This document shows positions 27,298 to 37,847 of a DNA stretch of 64,000 nt, one piece after another. Numbering within the stretch: the stretch's first letter is position 1; each line of letters begins with the position of its first letter. The stretch comes from CAWCKS01 sp963796195. GTDB taxonomy: Bacteria; Pseudomonadota; Alphaproteobacteria; Rhizobiales; Xanthobacteraceae. The position numbers and the translations under genes are program-made. A model generated the notes under the pieces. That model was not told the DNA's origin. It was given only the letters and a program-made list of their open reading frames with translations, and made no database searches. Where the stretch lies: NCBI GenBank assembly GCA_963796195.1, contig CAWCKS010000017.1:1-64000 (forward strand), written 5' to 3'.

Positions 27298-28986
27298 TCA
27301 AAACCGCGCAGTCACCGAGCCGACGACGCGGTTGGCGTTAGCAGAAACCGGTACCAGCCGGGACCGTTGCGACCGTGCCACCAAAGACGTTCCGATGTAG
27401 TGGACAAATTCGAGGCCGACATCGAGCCATCCATTCCCCACGGTGTTGCCGCGCAGCTCGGCGAACGGGCTCCATATCAGGTTGACGATCGCCTGTTCCA
27501 TGGTGTTGTTCAGCGACGTCGCCGAGACCGATCCCGGTATGAACATCTGCGCGTACGATGGATATTGCTGCCATGCGTAGGAATAGACGAAGTTGCTCCG
27601 CCATTGTGGCGTCCAGAAGTGGCGGTAGGTCGCGGTCGCGCCATACGTCGGCAGCGGATTGAGACTGAAATCCGTGGCCGTGCCTGGCAAGCCGATGTTC
27701 GACAGCACGTCCTGGCCAAAAGTGTTGCCGCCGAAATAACGCCCTATGCCCTGACCGTAATAGGCCATGCCAGCCAGCTCATCCGGACCGAACGCCCCCG
27801 ACAGCCATCGCATCGGAAATCGACCAGTTGCTGCCACACCCCAGCCAGCCGCATCGCGCGTGAGCCAGGGCGGCGCAGCTGCCGTGCCTTCGGTTCGGAC
27901 CGTCAGCTCGCGCAACAGGCCGCGCATATCAAGCACCAGACCGTCGTTACGATATTCCAGCCGACCGAGAAGATCGGGCCAAAGTGTAAATGCGGGCTAA
28001 GACCGGCAAAGCCGGTCGGGGTGCTGTTCTGGGTGAATACGCCGGCGACGGACGTGTACTGCGTGTCCGGCATTTCAAGCGAGACCTGGCCGGTCAATCC
28101 CGGCGCAAGCGTCGCGATCGCGCGAACCTGCGGCTGACGTACAAAGGACTGATTGAGATTGGTCGAAAAGTTCACGGTTTCATAAACGCCCTCGTTCCAC
28201 AGGCTGTTCGCCTGCCCGATCAAGATGCGGAGCTGCTCCGTACCGAGTTCGCCCCACGCCTGACGAAGCCGAAACACCATATTGGTCGAGGTCGGCGCGC
28301 CACCTCCGAAGTCGCCTTCCAGGCGGGTTTCCAGCGTGCCCCAGGTGGTCGGTGTCCGCGTATCGATGCCGAAGCGGCTGAACCGCAGCGGACATTCCGA
28401 AATCGCCTCCTTGCAGGGCGGCCGGACTGCCGGTGAGCGGTATTGCTTGTACCGTCGGCGCATCGGTCTGGTTACGGGCATTGAAGTCACGGTAACCGTG
28501 GATGTTGGCGAAGCCGTAAAACCGGATCTCCGATTGACTGCCGGGGACACGCAATGAAAGACCCGGTAGATCGGAACGCAAGGCATCCTGGCCCTCGCCG
28601 TCAAATTGGCTGCCCATTGCTTCGGGCGCACGCAAGGCAGGTGCGGTCGCCGTGGGGACGGCACCTGGCGGGACAGCAGTATTCGATGTCAACACCGGCT
28701 GTGCCGACGTCACTGCGACCTGCGGCGGCTTTTGCTCTGCAGCCGGCTCACGACGTGCGGTCGTGGCCTGGGATTTCGGATGCTTGTCACGAGACTCAAG
28801 TTCGTCGACACGATGCTGTAGTGCGCCAATCAGCTTGTCGCCTTCCGCTGTGCGGCGCTGCAGCGCATCAATGCGCCGCAACAACTCTTCCATGGAAGGT
28901 TTCTGCTCCTGCGCCACCGGCGCCTGAGCATGAGCTGAACTCGTCAGAACTGCGATAAGCATAACGCCGCAAAAAGCTCGAAGCAT
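27298..28986 (-). pseudogene. DcaP-like outer-membrane porin, two frameshifts
   Basis: ATG at 28986, signal peptide ending SSAHAQ, then an N-terminal periplasmic coiled-coil (MEELLRRIDALQRRTAEGDK) and a Pro/Ala-rich linker, the hallmark of DcaP trimeric porins. The beta-barrel begins with SEIRFYGFANIHGYRDFNAR. The frame is lost near 28388 (one extra base) and resumes with RFSRFGIDTRTPTTWG. It is lost again near 27960 and resumes with EYRNDGLVLDMRGLLREL, running to the terminal Phe at 27298. DcaP-type porins admit dicarboxylates and negatively charged compounds, which fits the neighbouring SLC13 genes. Confidence 0.75.
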
Positions 28987-29184
28987 CCACTTGCTCCCCG
29001 CCGGCAGGCTCCCGCGTATCAATCCTAACCAAATAACACTTTGCACTGGAACGAGCGCAAGGCCCCTCAATCGGCGCGCTCGCCCTTTCGACTGGCGTGT
29101 AGCATTTTTGCCGCAAAATCCCTGCTGGGGATTTGGCACGACATCCAGCGTGACGACGAGGGCGCCAAGTAAGTTGAGCATCGC

Positions 29185-30780
29185 CTATGGAGGCAAATCG
29201 GATGGATCGTCCATCGGACCTGATGTCCACGACGATACCGACGCCGCGTCCTGCGGTGACGACGCCACTCCGGAATCCCTGGCGGGTGCAACAGGCGTCG
29301 TTCCAGCCTTCGCAGGTGGCGATGCTGGATGGTCGATGCCGTCCCGGATACGCTCCACAAGATATGGATAGAAGGGGTTTGAAGCGACACGGAGCAAGGC
29401 ATCCAAGCTCGTGATTAGAACATTCCGTTCACCCCGCGGCGCCAAAGCTCCGAGGTTTGGTCCAAAGCTTTCCGTCTCGTTGGGTATCATGCCGTACAGG
29501 GCATCATCCATCGGAAACGGCAGCGCAACGTGCGACAGCGAATACACGCCGGGCGGATAGCTTATTCCCAACGGGCGTCGGCGCTCGTTCATGTCTCCGG
29601 CGTCTATCGAGCGTTCCTCGACTTCGCTGCTGGTTTCCGCCGCGTTCGTGATGACCGTAACTCGATATGAACGCAGCGCCGGCGGAAGGAGTCGATTGAG
29701 CGCGGTGTCGGCCAAAGGGCGCAAAAGCGGGCCAAACTTGACGGTTCGGTTGACATCGAAAAGCACCAGTTCGCTTCCGTTTGAAGGCAGCTGCGCGTAG
29801 AGCCCCGAAACGATGGCGGGCGTGCTGACCGTGAAGTCCATCACCGATTGGAATGTCAAGACCGGAGGCAACGCGCCGAGACGCCCACCGCGGCGAAGGT
29901 CCAGGATCTGCTGCTGCAGGACCTGCGTCAGGCGGAACGATTCCCGTGCACCATTGACGGGAAACGAGTTGTACTTGAATGGATTGAATTCCGGGAGGAT
30001 GCCGAGCCAGGCGGCCTTGGCAAATGCCGGAAAAATGGCCGGAAGCCCCGCAAGTCCGGCAAAGCGCGCGAAGCGCGTGATGCCGATCATCGGCGATATC
30101 AGGACGATCTGATCCGCACGTGCCAGCTCCGGGTTCGCAATGGCATCGAGCGCGTATTTGAGTGCCAATGCCCCGCCATTCGAGAAACCAACGAGATAAA
30201 GGGGCGCAGGCGCAGGTACCCGTTGCCGAGCTTCGCGTATGGCCAAGCGTGTCGCTGCCAGCCAATCCTCCCACGTCACCGCGGTCAATCCCGCCAGCAC
30301 CGTGCCATGACCGGGCAGCCTGATCACGAGCGCGACGAAGCCGCGGTCACGGTAGACCCGTGCAATATGGCGCTGGCTGTAGGGAGAATCTGTCAGCCCG
30401 TGCAGCAACACGACAACTCCGCGAGGAGCGCCGTCCGGTTCGAGCACGAACGAACAATTGAAGTCCTGGGAAAAGTGCGGTGGATAGACCGGGCTCCCCT
30501 CAAAATATCGGTTGATAGGAACACGCTCACCAGGTGTCAGCTTCTGAGAAACCTCCAGGCGTACGTCTTCAAAGATCCGGGCTTCCGCCGCAACGTACCC
30601 TTTCCAATCTGTCTTATTGATTTCCTCGACACCCAACTCACGCGGTACATAGGTATGCCAAACCTCGAGAGAGGGACCACGTTGAACATCGTAAACGCGT
30701 ATCGCAAAAAAAGTCAGCGCTGCGACAGTCAGGATAACCGCTGTCCATTTCAACCAACCGAGAACTTTCGTACGCACCAT
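29185..30780 (-). CDS. membrane-anchored alpha/beta hydrolase
   Basis: 531 aa. One N-terminal membrane anchor (residues about 9-27) is followed by an alpha/beta-hydrolase domain: oxyanion-hole region VVLLHGLTDSPYSQRHIA, the nucleophile elbow GFSNGG near residue 198, and a lid of variable helices. A late candidate His lies in the YSLSHVALP stretch. The extra C-terminal 60 residues are Pro/Ser-rich and probably disordered. The catalytic chemistry is ester or amide hydrolysis at the outer face of the inner membrane; the substrate is unknown. Intact frame, between the DcaP and AbgT genes on the same strand, so possibly part of one transport-and-hydrolysis operon. Confidence 0.7.
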   Translation of the reverse strand: MVRTKVLGWLKWTAVILTVAALTFFAIRVYDVQRGPSLEVWHTYVPRELGVEEINKTDWKGYVAAEARIFEDVRLEVSQKLTPGERVPINRYFEGSPVYPPHFSQDFNCSFVLEPDGAPRGVVVLLHGLTDSPYSQRHIARVYRDRGFVALVIRLPGHGTVLAGLTAVTWEDWLAATRLAIREARQRVPAPAPLYLVGFSNGGALALKYALDAIANPELARADQIVLISPMIGITRFARFAGLAGLPAIFPAFAKAAWLGILPEFNPFKYNSFPVNGARESFRLTQVLQQQILDLRRGGRLGALPPVLTFQSVMDFTVSTPAIVSGLYAQLPSNGSELVLFDVNRTVKFGPLLRPLADTALNRLLPPALRSYRVTVITNAAETSSEVEERSIDAGDMNERRRPLGISYPPGVYSLSHVALPFPMDDALYGMIPNETESFGPNLGALAPRGERNVLITSLDALLRVASNPFYPYLVERIRDGIDHPASPPAKAGTTPVAPARDSGVASSPQDAASVSSWTSGPMDDPSDLPP

Positions 30781-30913
30781 ACGGCTCGCCTATCACGACC
30801 AGGACATCATTCCGGCACATCCTCCGCCTTCATGAGCCCTGGCGGCGAACTCCATCCGATAACCGCGACCACACTCGGACAACGATTGAGTCGCGCGTCC
30901 TGGTGTTGCAGCC

Positions 30914-32456
30914 CTATATCCCCCAGGGAAGGCCCAGAAGGTACCAGACAACGAACAGCAACGTCCAAATGATGGCCATGCAGAGTGCATAGGGCAACAT
31001 CAGCGCAACGACCGTCCCGACACCCGCGCTCTTGTCGTAAATCTGAGCAAACCCAACCACCATGGCAAAATAAGCATTAAGCGGGGTAATTGAGTTGGTT
31101 GGCAAGTCGCCGACGCGATAAGCGGCGAGGACAGCTGCGGGATCGACGGCAAGCTGCACGAACAATGGCACGAAAACCGGCGCGAAGATCGCCCACTTGG
31201 CAATCGCGGGCGTGAAGATGAAGTTCAGGATCGTCACCACCACGATGAACCCCACTAGCAGCCACAGCGGAGCGATATGAGCGCTTTTCAGCGCGTCGGC
31301 CATCGTTAGGGCCATGAGGGTCGGAATGTTGCTGTAATTAAAGTAGTCCACGAATTGGCTGATGACCACGAACAAAAGGATGGTCCCGCCCAATGAGGCC
31401 ACCGCCTTCGTCATGGCCGCGATGACATCTGCAGAGCCGGTCATCGTTTTTGCAGCGATGCCATAAGCGACACCGGTTGCAAGGAACAGCACCATGATGA
31501 CCCCGATGAGGCCGTTCATGAACGGGGAGTTGCCGATGAGCACACCCGTCGTCGGATTTCGCAGAGGCGCTCCCGACGGTACCGTCAACAGAACGAACAC
31601 GATCACAACCCCAAGCAGTGCAAGGGCAGCGTACCGCAGCCCTCGCAACTCGTCGGCAGAAAGCTGCTTGCCATCCTGGCCGGGCTGAACGCCGGCGGTT
31701 GGCCCAGCCTGGTACGCCCCAGTCGAGGCTCGATGATCCGCTCGCTGACCAGTGCAATGACGACCGTCAAAACCAGAACGGCCACAATCGAAAACAAGAG
31801 ATTGGCCGTCAAATCCAGCGAGATGGTGGGATTGACCATGTGGATGGCATCGTTGGTCAGTTCAGTGAGGACGGCATCGAGCGGCTTGATGATCATGTTG
31901 ACGTTGAATGCGCCGGCGACCGCCGCAAATCCCACAGCCAGCCCGGCGAGTGGATGCCGGCCGACGCTCAGGAAAGCAGCGCCGGCCAAGGGGATCAACA
32001 CCACATAGCCGGCATCGGAGGCGATGCTCGACAGAATTCCGACGAACGCGATGATGTAAACCAGTGCCCCGCTCGGAGAGACGGCCACGAGCTTTCTGAT
32101 CAACGCATTCACCAAGCCGGCCTCCTCGGCCACTCCAACGCCCATCATGGCGACGATCAATAGGCCTACTGCGGAGAAACCCAAAAGGTTCGGCACGAGC
32201 CTGGTGTAGATGTGGCGAATTCCATCCGCCGTCAGCAGGCTGTTTGCGGCGGTGGTTGCGGTCTCGATCTTGTGCGTATCAGGATTGATGACCTGGTAGG
32301 TGACAGAAGCCCCCAGCATGTACAGAAGCTGAGAGAGCACCAACACGACAGCGATGAGGACGAGGAAGATCACGATCGGGTGCGGAACGCTGTTTCCCAC
32401 ACGCTCAACGGTGTCGAGGATCTTTGCGTCATCGTTTTAGCTGTCGCTGCGGCCAT
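30914..32456 (-). pseudogene. AbgT-family transporter, two frameshifts
   Basis: ATG at 32456 (MAAATAKT) after GAAGGGAG. A one-base loss near 32433 moves the rest to the frame reading DDAKILDTVERVGNSVPHP, followed by the AbgT helices (IASDAGYVVLIPLAGAAFLS, GFAAVAGAFNVNMIIKPLDA). A second one-base change near 31717 shifts to the frame reading GAYQAGPTAGVQPGQDGKQL and LRYAALALLG, which runs to 30914 through PVFVPLFVQLAVDPAAVLAA. Family members import p-aminobenzoyl-glutamate or export sulfonamides by proton coupling in the inner membrane. Intact it would be about 510 aa, the usual size. Confidence 0.8.
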
Positions 32457-32596
32457 GGCTTTGCTCCCTTCGGTCTTATTTTATCTTTATCCATTTGCTA
32501 GTGTGACCTTGGATCTGACACTCGCTGTTTGAGGTCGCGGCGATACTTAGCGAATGTCAGATCCGCCACGCTAGACGTGGCCGGCGACCGAGCGGA

Positions 32597-34429
32597 TCAC
32601 GGCGGCAGCAGCCACGGCACCAAGATGACGCAAACAATCAGAACGACGATGGCAAATGGCACGCCGACACGCACGAAATCTCCAAATGTGTAGCGGCCCG
32701 GCGTGACGACCAGTGTGTTTACCGGCGAGGACACCGGCGTCATGAACGCTGTCGAGGCCGCCAGCGCCACGATCATTGCGAACGGATACGGCGAGGCATT
32801 CAGATCGTGCGCCACGGCAAGTGCGACAGGCGCCATCAGAATCGCGGTCGCGGTATTGGAAATGAACATTCCGAGCATCGCGGTAATGACAAAAATGGTT
32901 GCAAGGACTAAGCGAATGTCGGCGCCCGCCGTGAGTTCCCTCAGACCATCAGCGGCCAGATCGACACCGCCTGTCCGCTCCAGAGCGATGGAGAATGGCA
33001 ACATGCCAACGATCAATACGATCGTTTTCCAGTCGATCGAACGGTAGGCGCTCGTGAAATCGATACAGCCAAGGACACCCATAAGAAGGCATCCGATCAG
33101 CGCAGCCTGCACGTTCGGGACGATGCCGCCGACCATGAGCACGATGACAAGGGCCAGACACACGAGCGCCTGCAATGCGCGGCCCGGGGCCGGAAGCCGT
33201 TCGTCACTTTCGGCTGGCAGATTAATGATGACCATGTTCCCAGTGTCGCCGCGGAGCCTCTCGATCTCTGCCCAGGGTCCTATGAGCAGCAAGATGTCTC
33301 CTACGCGGAGCTTCTCCTTCAGCAGGTCGCCGGCGTGTGCGCTGCCGCCTCGCCGTAGTCCGATGGCGGTGAGCCCAAATCGGGTGCGGAACTCGGCTTC
33401 GACGAGCGTCTTGCCGACGAGTTCAGAGGTCGGAGGCACGAGGACCTCGGCCATGCCTATTTCTTGCGATCGGTCGGAGAAATAAGCGCCGGTGAGCGGC
33501 AATTCTTCCAGCACATACTGCTTTCGAAGCGCATCGATATCTCTGCTCGATGCCGAGCTATCGATCAGCAATATGTCACCGGATTGCAGTTCCGTCTTGG
33601 CGGAAGGCCTCAGAATTTCGCTGGAGAACTTCCCGCTGCGTTCTATCGCGACGATGTTGGCGCCCGAGGTGCTCCTCAGATCCAGGTTCTCCACGTTCTT
33701 TCCCGCAAGCGGCGACCCGTCCATGATCCGCAGACGGCTCTCCCGGTCAGCAAGTCTGTATTCATCGATCCAGTCCGAGAAACTGGCGCGATCGGGCATT
33801 TTCAGATCGCTCGACGCCGGCAGCCAACGCCGGGCCAAACACATATAGACGATCCCGAGCAGGAGCACCGGCACGCCGAACGGTGTGAAGCTGAAGAAGT
33901 GAAAACCCTGCACGCCATGGCGCTCCAGTTCGCCATTCACGACCAGGTTTGGCGCAGTCGCAACGAGCGTCATCATCCCGCTGATGAGTGCGGCGAAGCT
34001 GAGCGGCATCATAAGCCGGCCAGCGCTGATGCCAGTCGCTTGCGCGATGCGCAGCGCCACGGGAATGAAGATCGCTGTCACCGCTGTGGAGCTCATGGTC
34101 GCACCGAGCCCGCAGACAACCAGCATAAGCAGGACGATGAGGCGAACCTCGCTGTTTCCGGCCTTGGCAATCAGCCAGTCGCCCAGCCGCTGGGCCACAC
34201 CCGTGCGCACCAAGCCATTGCCTATGACGAAAAGGGCTGCGATCAGGACGATGTTCGGGTCGCTGAAGCCGGACAGCGCCTCGTTCACGGTCAGCACACC
34301 CGTGAAGGGTAACGCCACGAGCATGATCAGTGCGACGGCATCCAGACGAGGCTTGTTGATCGCGAACATCACGATCGCAGCAACAAGCAGGACCAGGACA
34401 ATCCCGAGAATTTCGCGGTCATTTCTCAC
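32597..34429 (-). CDS. SLC13/DASS-type permease with two TrkA-C (RCK) domains
   Basis: 610 aa. Order: about five N-terminal helices with STAVTAIFIPVALRIAQATG and ATAPNLVVNGELERHGVQGF, then two cytosolic TrkA-C domains (residues about 215-295 and 305-385), then the second transporter half with ISNTATAILMAPVALAVA and TPVSSPVNTLVVTPG. The paired SNT/P-type motifs are the cation- and anion-binding hairpins of DASS transporters. Intact, unlike its paralogue at 25272. Probable substrates are di- or tricarboxylates or sulfate-like anions; the RCK domains suggest nucleotide or ligand gating. Confidence 0.85.
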   Translation of the reverse strand: MRNDREILGIVLVLLVAAIVMFAINKPRLDAVALIMLVALPFTGVLTVNEALSGFSDPNIVLIAALFVIGNGLVRTGVAQRLGDWLIAKAGNSEVRLIVLLMLVVCGLGATMSSTAVTAIFIPVALRIAQATGISAGRLMMPLSFAALISGMMTLVATAPNLVVNGELERHGVQGFHFFSFTPFGVPVLLLGIVYMCLARRWLPASSDLKMPDRASFSDWIDEYRLADRESRLRIMDGSPLAGKNVENLDLRSTSGANIVAIERSGKFSSEILRPSAKTELQSGDILLIDSSASSRDIDALRKQYVLEELPLTGAYFSDRSQEIGMAEVLVPPTSELVGKTLVEAEFRTRFGLTAIGLRRGGSAHAGDLLKEKLRVGDILLLIGPWAEIERLRGDTGNMVIINLPAESDERLPAPGRALQALVCLALVIVLMVGGIVPNVQAALIGCLLMGVLGCIDFTSAYRSIDWKTIVLIVGMLPFSIALERTGGVDLAADGLRELTAGADIRLVLATIFVITAMLGMFISNTATAILMAPVALAVAHDLNASPYPFAMIVALAASTAFMTPVSSPVNTLVVTPGRYTFGDFVRVGVPFAIVVLIVCVILVPWLLPP

Positions 34430-34573
34430 CCGACATGTGCTTGGCGCCGGTCCCGCATATCGTTGCCAAGATGCGACCTCCCCTTTTTCTTTTTTTAGAA
34501 TTTTTCTGAAAGCCGATGATCCAGGACTGAGGGTAAAGACTATGGGTAGATACGTCGATCCTCGTTGTTGCGG

Positions 34574-35575
34574 TCAGACTTCTGGCTTCGAAACGAATAG
34601 ATCCATACCCAGTCGCTGCGACAAATACTTCGCAACAAGCTGTCCCTTGACACTGTTGCCCGCGGAGTCGAGCGGAGGAGCGAACGTTCCGAGCCCGCCC
34701 TTGCCCGGAGACACGGCCACGATCCCACCACCAATCCCGCTTTTGCCCGGCAGCCCGATATCGTAAAGCCAATCGCCAGACGTCTCGTAAAGTCCGGCGG
34801 TCGTCATCACGGCCAGCGCATAATGACAGACGGGAGAATCGACGACCCGCTGCCTGGTGAGGGGATTTACCCCGCCATCAGCCAACGTCGCTCCCATCAC
34901 CGCCAGATCCCTCGCGCTGACATTCAGCGAACATTGGCGCGTGTACAGGTCGGTTGCCTCGGCAGGATCGCAATAAATGCGCTCGAAGCTCTGCAGCAGG
35001 CGCGCGATGCTCTGATTGCGGAAGTTGGTCTGCGTCGCAGACACGTAGACCTCGGTTGAGCGGAGAGGCCTGCCGGCGAACTGAGACAGCGTTGCGTAGA
35101 TAAACTCCCACTTCGCATCGACGGTTGCGCCGGGGACGAGGCTTGTAGTCGCGATCGCGCCAGCATTCACCATCGGATTGGTACGGCCATCGCCGCTGCT
35201 TTCGACCGCCGCCAGCGAGTTGAAAGGAAGACCAGTGGCATTCGCGCCAAGTTTCTGGCGAGCCTGCTCCGGACCCACAGCCTGGCAAACCGCAGCGAAG
35301 ACGAACGGCTTCGACACGCTCATGATCGAAAATTCGTATTCGGCGTCGCCTACCGCGTGGACTTCTCCATTGGTTCCGACGACGCAAACGCCAAACAGGT
35401 CGCTCGGTACCGCTGCCAATGCCGGATAAACCTGCGAGTTCTTTCCGTCCGCGGTTGATTTGTAACGCTGGTAAGCCTCTTCGACGAACCTGACGACATC
35501 TTTTGCCGCCGGTAGATGTCCGGTCGATACATACTGAGAGCCGACGAGGTCTTCCATGCCCGCTGGTGCACTCAC
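34574..35575 (-). CDS. glsA: glutaminase
   Basis: 333 aa, beginning at GTG 35575 (an ATG six codons later is the alternative). It is a serine-dependent beta-lactamase-like glutaminase: SVSK nucleophile motif at 86-89, NPMVNAGAIA at about 134-143, and the GLPGKSGIGGGI glycine-rich motif near the C terminus. It hydrolyses glutamine to glutamate and ammonia in the cytoplasm. No transmembrane part. It lies next to the SLC13 permease on the same strand, 144 bases upstream of it, consistent with uptake and deamidation of glutamine-like compounds. Intact and of typical length. Confidence 0.92.
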   Translation of the reverse strand: MSAPAGMEDLVGSQYVSTGHLPAAKDVVRFVEEAYQRYKSTADGKNSQVYPALAAVPSDLFGVCVVGTNGEVHAVGDAEYEFSIMSVSKPFVFAAVCQAVGPEQARQKLGANATGLPFNSLAAVESSGDGRTNPMVNAGAIATTSLVPGATVDAKWEFIYATLSQFAGRPLRSTEVYVSATQTNFRNQSIARLLQSFERIYCDPAEATDLYTRQCSLNVSARDLAVMGATLADGGVNPLTRQRVVDSPVCHYALAVMTTAGLYETSGDWLYDIGLPGKSGIGGGIVAVSPGKGGLGTFAPPLDSAGNSVKGQLVAKYLSQRLGMDLFVSKPEV

Positions 35576-36270
35576 GACTTACATCTCTGCTTTCCGCGCG
35601 AGAAACTTCTTCAATACCTGTCCGACGCGATCTCGGACGGACAGTCTGCGAAAACCGGTCTTTATAACTTGCGCGCGAAATATCTCAAGCTCGCTATATT
35701 TTGTAAGGCTAGCACCGCAGTCGATTTCTTTGCAAGCCCAGGCCATGCGGTGAGACGTGCGATGTATCCAACGGCCGGCAAGCCTGCTACACGCACGAGC
35801 GCGATGCGACGAGACACGCTGCCACCGAGTCTATCAGCCTCACGCGCTTGAGCACCATTGCGGTACCGGCACACGCGTCATCCGCTTCGCCCGACGGCAT
35901 TCCAGGTCATCGATCATCGAAGATCCCAGCTTGAAATGGGCCTTACATTTCCCGGTTGCTAAAAGTCAGCATTGCTGACGTTGAGCTCCGACATAAACTC
36001 ACACATCAACTCCGGTGCAACAAACCAACCCACGCATCGCCTTTTTGATGGTTATTACCCGAACGGGCAATTGTAACGCATCTCCGTGCCGCGTTCGGCA
36101 GCTGCTTGTCTCATGTCGCTTCAGCCTTGCGACTTACATGCTTGAATTTCGCTGAACGATATGCTCGCATATTAACGCTCTAGTAGAGTAGCTATCGCAA
36201 TTAAGAAGCAGAATTTGCAGGTCGCAAGCGACGGCCTGAGGTTGACTGTATAATCCTCACGGAGGCCTCA
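35576..36270. other. divergent intergenic region, no gene seen
   Basis: About 695 bases between the minus-strand glutaminase and the plus-strand M20 peptidase. The composition is less GC-rich than the genes (notably 36160-36260), as expected for promoters. Short frames show no family signature. The GGAGG of the M20 gene is at 36260-36264. Confidence 0.4.
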
Positions 36271-37656
36271 ATGTCTGATCTCGAAGCCGTCCTCGCCAAC
36301 ATTGAATCAAATCTGGACGCTGCCTATGAGCGGCTGTTTGCGCTGCTGCGCATTCGTTCGATTTCGACCGACCCGGCCTACGCAAAGGAATGTCGCGCAT
36401 GCGCCGATTGGCACGTCCAGGATCTTCGCAGCATCGGCTTCGAGGCGAGCGCCCGTGAGACGCAGGGGCTTCCTATCGTTGTCGGTCACGACCGCCACTC
36501 GTCGGGCCGTTCGGTGCTGTTCTATGGACATTACGACGTGCAGCCGGTCGATCCTGTCGAACTCTGGGATCATGATCCCTTTGAACCCTTCATCGAAACG
36601 CGTCCTGACGGGTCGCGCGCAATTCGCGCGCGAGGCGCCTCCGATGACAAGGGTCAGGTCATGACGTTCATAGAGGCCTGTCGGGCATGGAAGGCGGTCG
36701 CCGGCAAACTTCCCGTGCCGACCTCCATTCTGCTTGAAGGCGAAGAGGAATCGGGCGGCGCCAGTCTGCCGCCTTTCCTGGAAACTCACGCTGACGAGCT
36801 GCGTGCCGATATCGGACTGATCTGCGACACCAATATGTGGGACGCGCGAACGCCAGCTATTCAAACCATGTTGCGCGGCCTCTGCGGCGAAGAACTGACG
36901 ATTCGAGCGGCTGACCGCGATCTGCACTCAGGCTTCTACGGATCCGCAGCGGCGAACCCCAATCGCGTCCTTGCGCGCATTCTTTCCGATCTGCACGACT
37001 CGAACGGCCGCGTGACCATACCCGGCTTCTATGACGGCGTTCCGGAACTGCCGGAGGCGTTGCGCGCCCAGTGGGACACATTGAACTTTGATCCAGCTGC
37101 CTTTCTCGGCGCGATTGGACTCTCGGTGCCTGCCGGCGAAAAAGGGCGCTCGGTCCTGGAAATGATCTGGTCTCGTCCAACCTGCGAGATCAACGGCATG
37201 GGCGGAGGCTATCAGGGAGCCGGCTTCAAGACTGTCATCCCCTCCACAGCCTCGGCCAAGGTGTCCTTCCGCCTTGTCTTCGACCAGGATCCGCATGCGA
37301 TCCGCGCCGCGTTTCGCGACTTTGTGCGAAAACGTGTGCCCGCCGACTGCAAGGTGGAATTCGCCGAGCATGGCGCCGGGCGGGCGATCCGTTTCCCGAT
37401 CGAAGCCGATGCATTCGCGAAGACGCGCGATGCGCTCACAGCCGAGTGGGAACATCCGGCCGTTTTCATCGGCGGTGGCGGATCAATTCCGGTGACTGCG
37501 GAATTGAAACAGAAGCTGGGCATGGACGTGGTCCTGGCGGGCTTTGCGCTGGACGATGACCGGATCCACAGTCCGAACGAGAAATATGAAGTGGAGAGCT
37601 TCCGTCGCGGCGTTCGCTCCTGGGCAAGGATCCTGCACGCGTTGGCACAGCAGTAA
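36271..37656 (+). CDS. M20-family dipeptidase
   Basis: 461 aa, Shine-Dalgarno GGAGG six bases before the ATG. M20 metal and catalytic motifs: LFYGHYDVQPVDP (first His and Asp), RGASDDKGQVM (bridging Asp), LEGEEESGGASL (catalytic and metal Glu pair), and FIGGGGSIPVT with the terminal His in RIHSPNEKYE. The lid domain has a GAGFKTVIPS loop. The layout is that of cytosolic nonspecific or carnosine-type dipeptidases, giving free amino acids. No signal peptide, so cytoplasmic. Intact. With the nearby permeases and glutaminase it could finish breakdown of imported peptides or amides. Confidence 0.9.
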   Translation: MSDLEAVLANIESNLDAAYERLFALLRIRSISTDPAYAKECRACADWHVQDLRSIGFEASARETQGLPIVVGHDRHSSGRSVLFYGHYDVQPVDPVELWDHDPFEPFIETRPDGSRAIRARGASDDKGQVMTFIEACRAWKAVAGKLPVPTSILLEGEEESGGASLPPFLETHADELRADIGLICDTNMWDARTPAIQTMLRGLCGEELTIRAADRDLHSGFYGSAAANPNRVLARILSDLHDSNGRVTIPGFYDGVPELPEALRAQWDTLNFDPAAFLGAIGLSVPAGEKGRSVLEMIWSRPTCEINGMGGGYQGAGFKTVIPSTASAKVSFRLVFDQDPHAIRAAFRDFVRKRVPADCKVEFAEHGAGRAIRFPIEADAFAKTRDALTAEWEHPAVFIGGGGSIPVTAELKQKLGMDVVLAGFALDDDRIHSPNEKYEVESFRRGVRSWARILHALAQQ

Positions 37657-37847
37657 CAGCGTGCTCATTCGCGGAAAAAGAAACACAAATACAAGCGTTT
37701 CCGACTAACGGTCATTGCCGCGCTTGCGAACATCTTCAAGCATATTTGACACGTATATGCTGGTCAGGAGCGACGAGCATGTTTTTTGTCGCGACAACAG
37801 AGAATACTGCCGGGATAGCTGGCGGTTTTCGATAGAAACGGGCTGGA

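Noticed and set aside
29848..30972. 374-codon plus-strand frame opposite the alpha/beta hydrolase
   Set aside because: The minus-strand hydrolase has clear catalytic motifs; the plus frame is low-complexity and Arg/Gln-rich, typical of a shadow.
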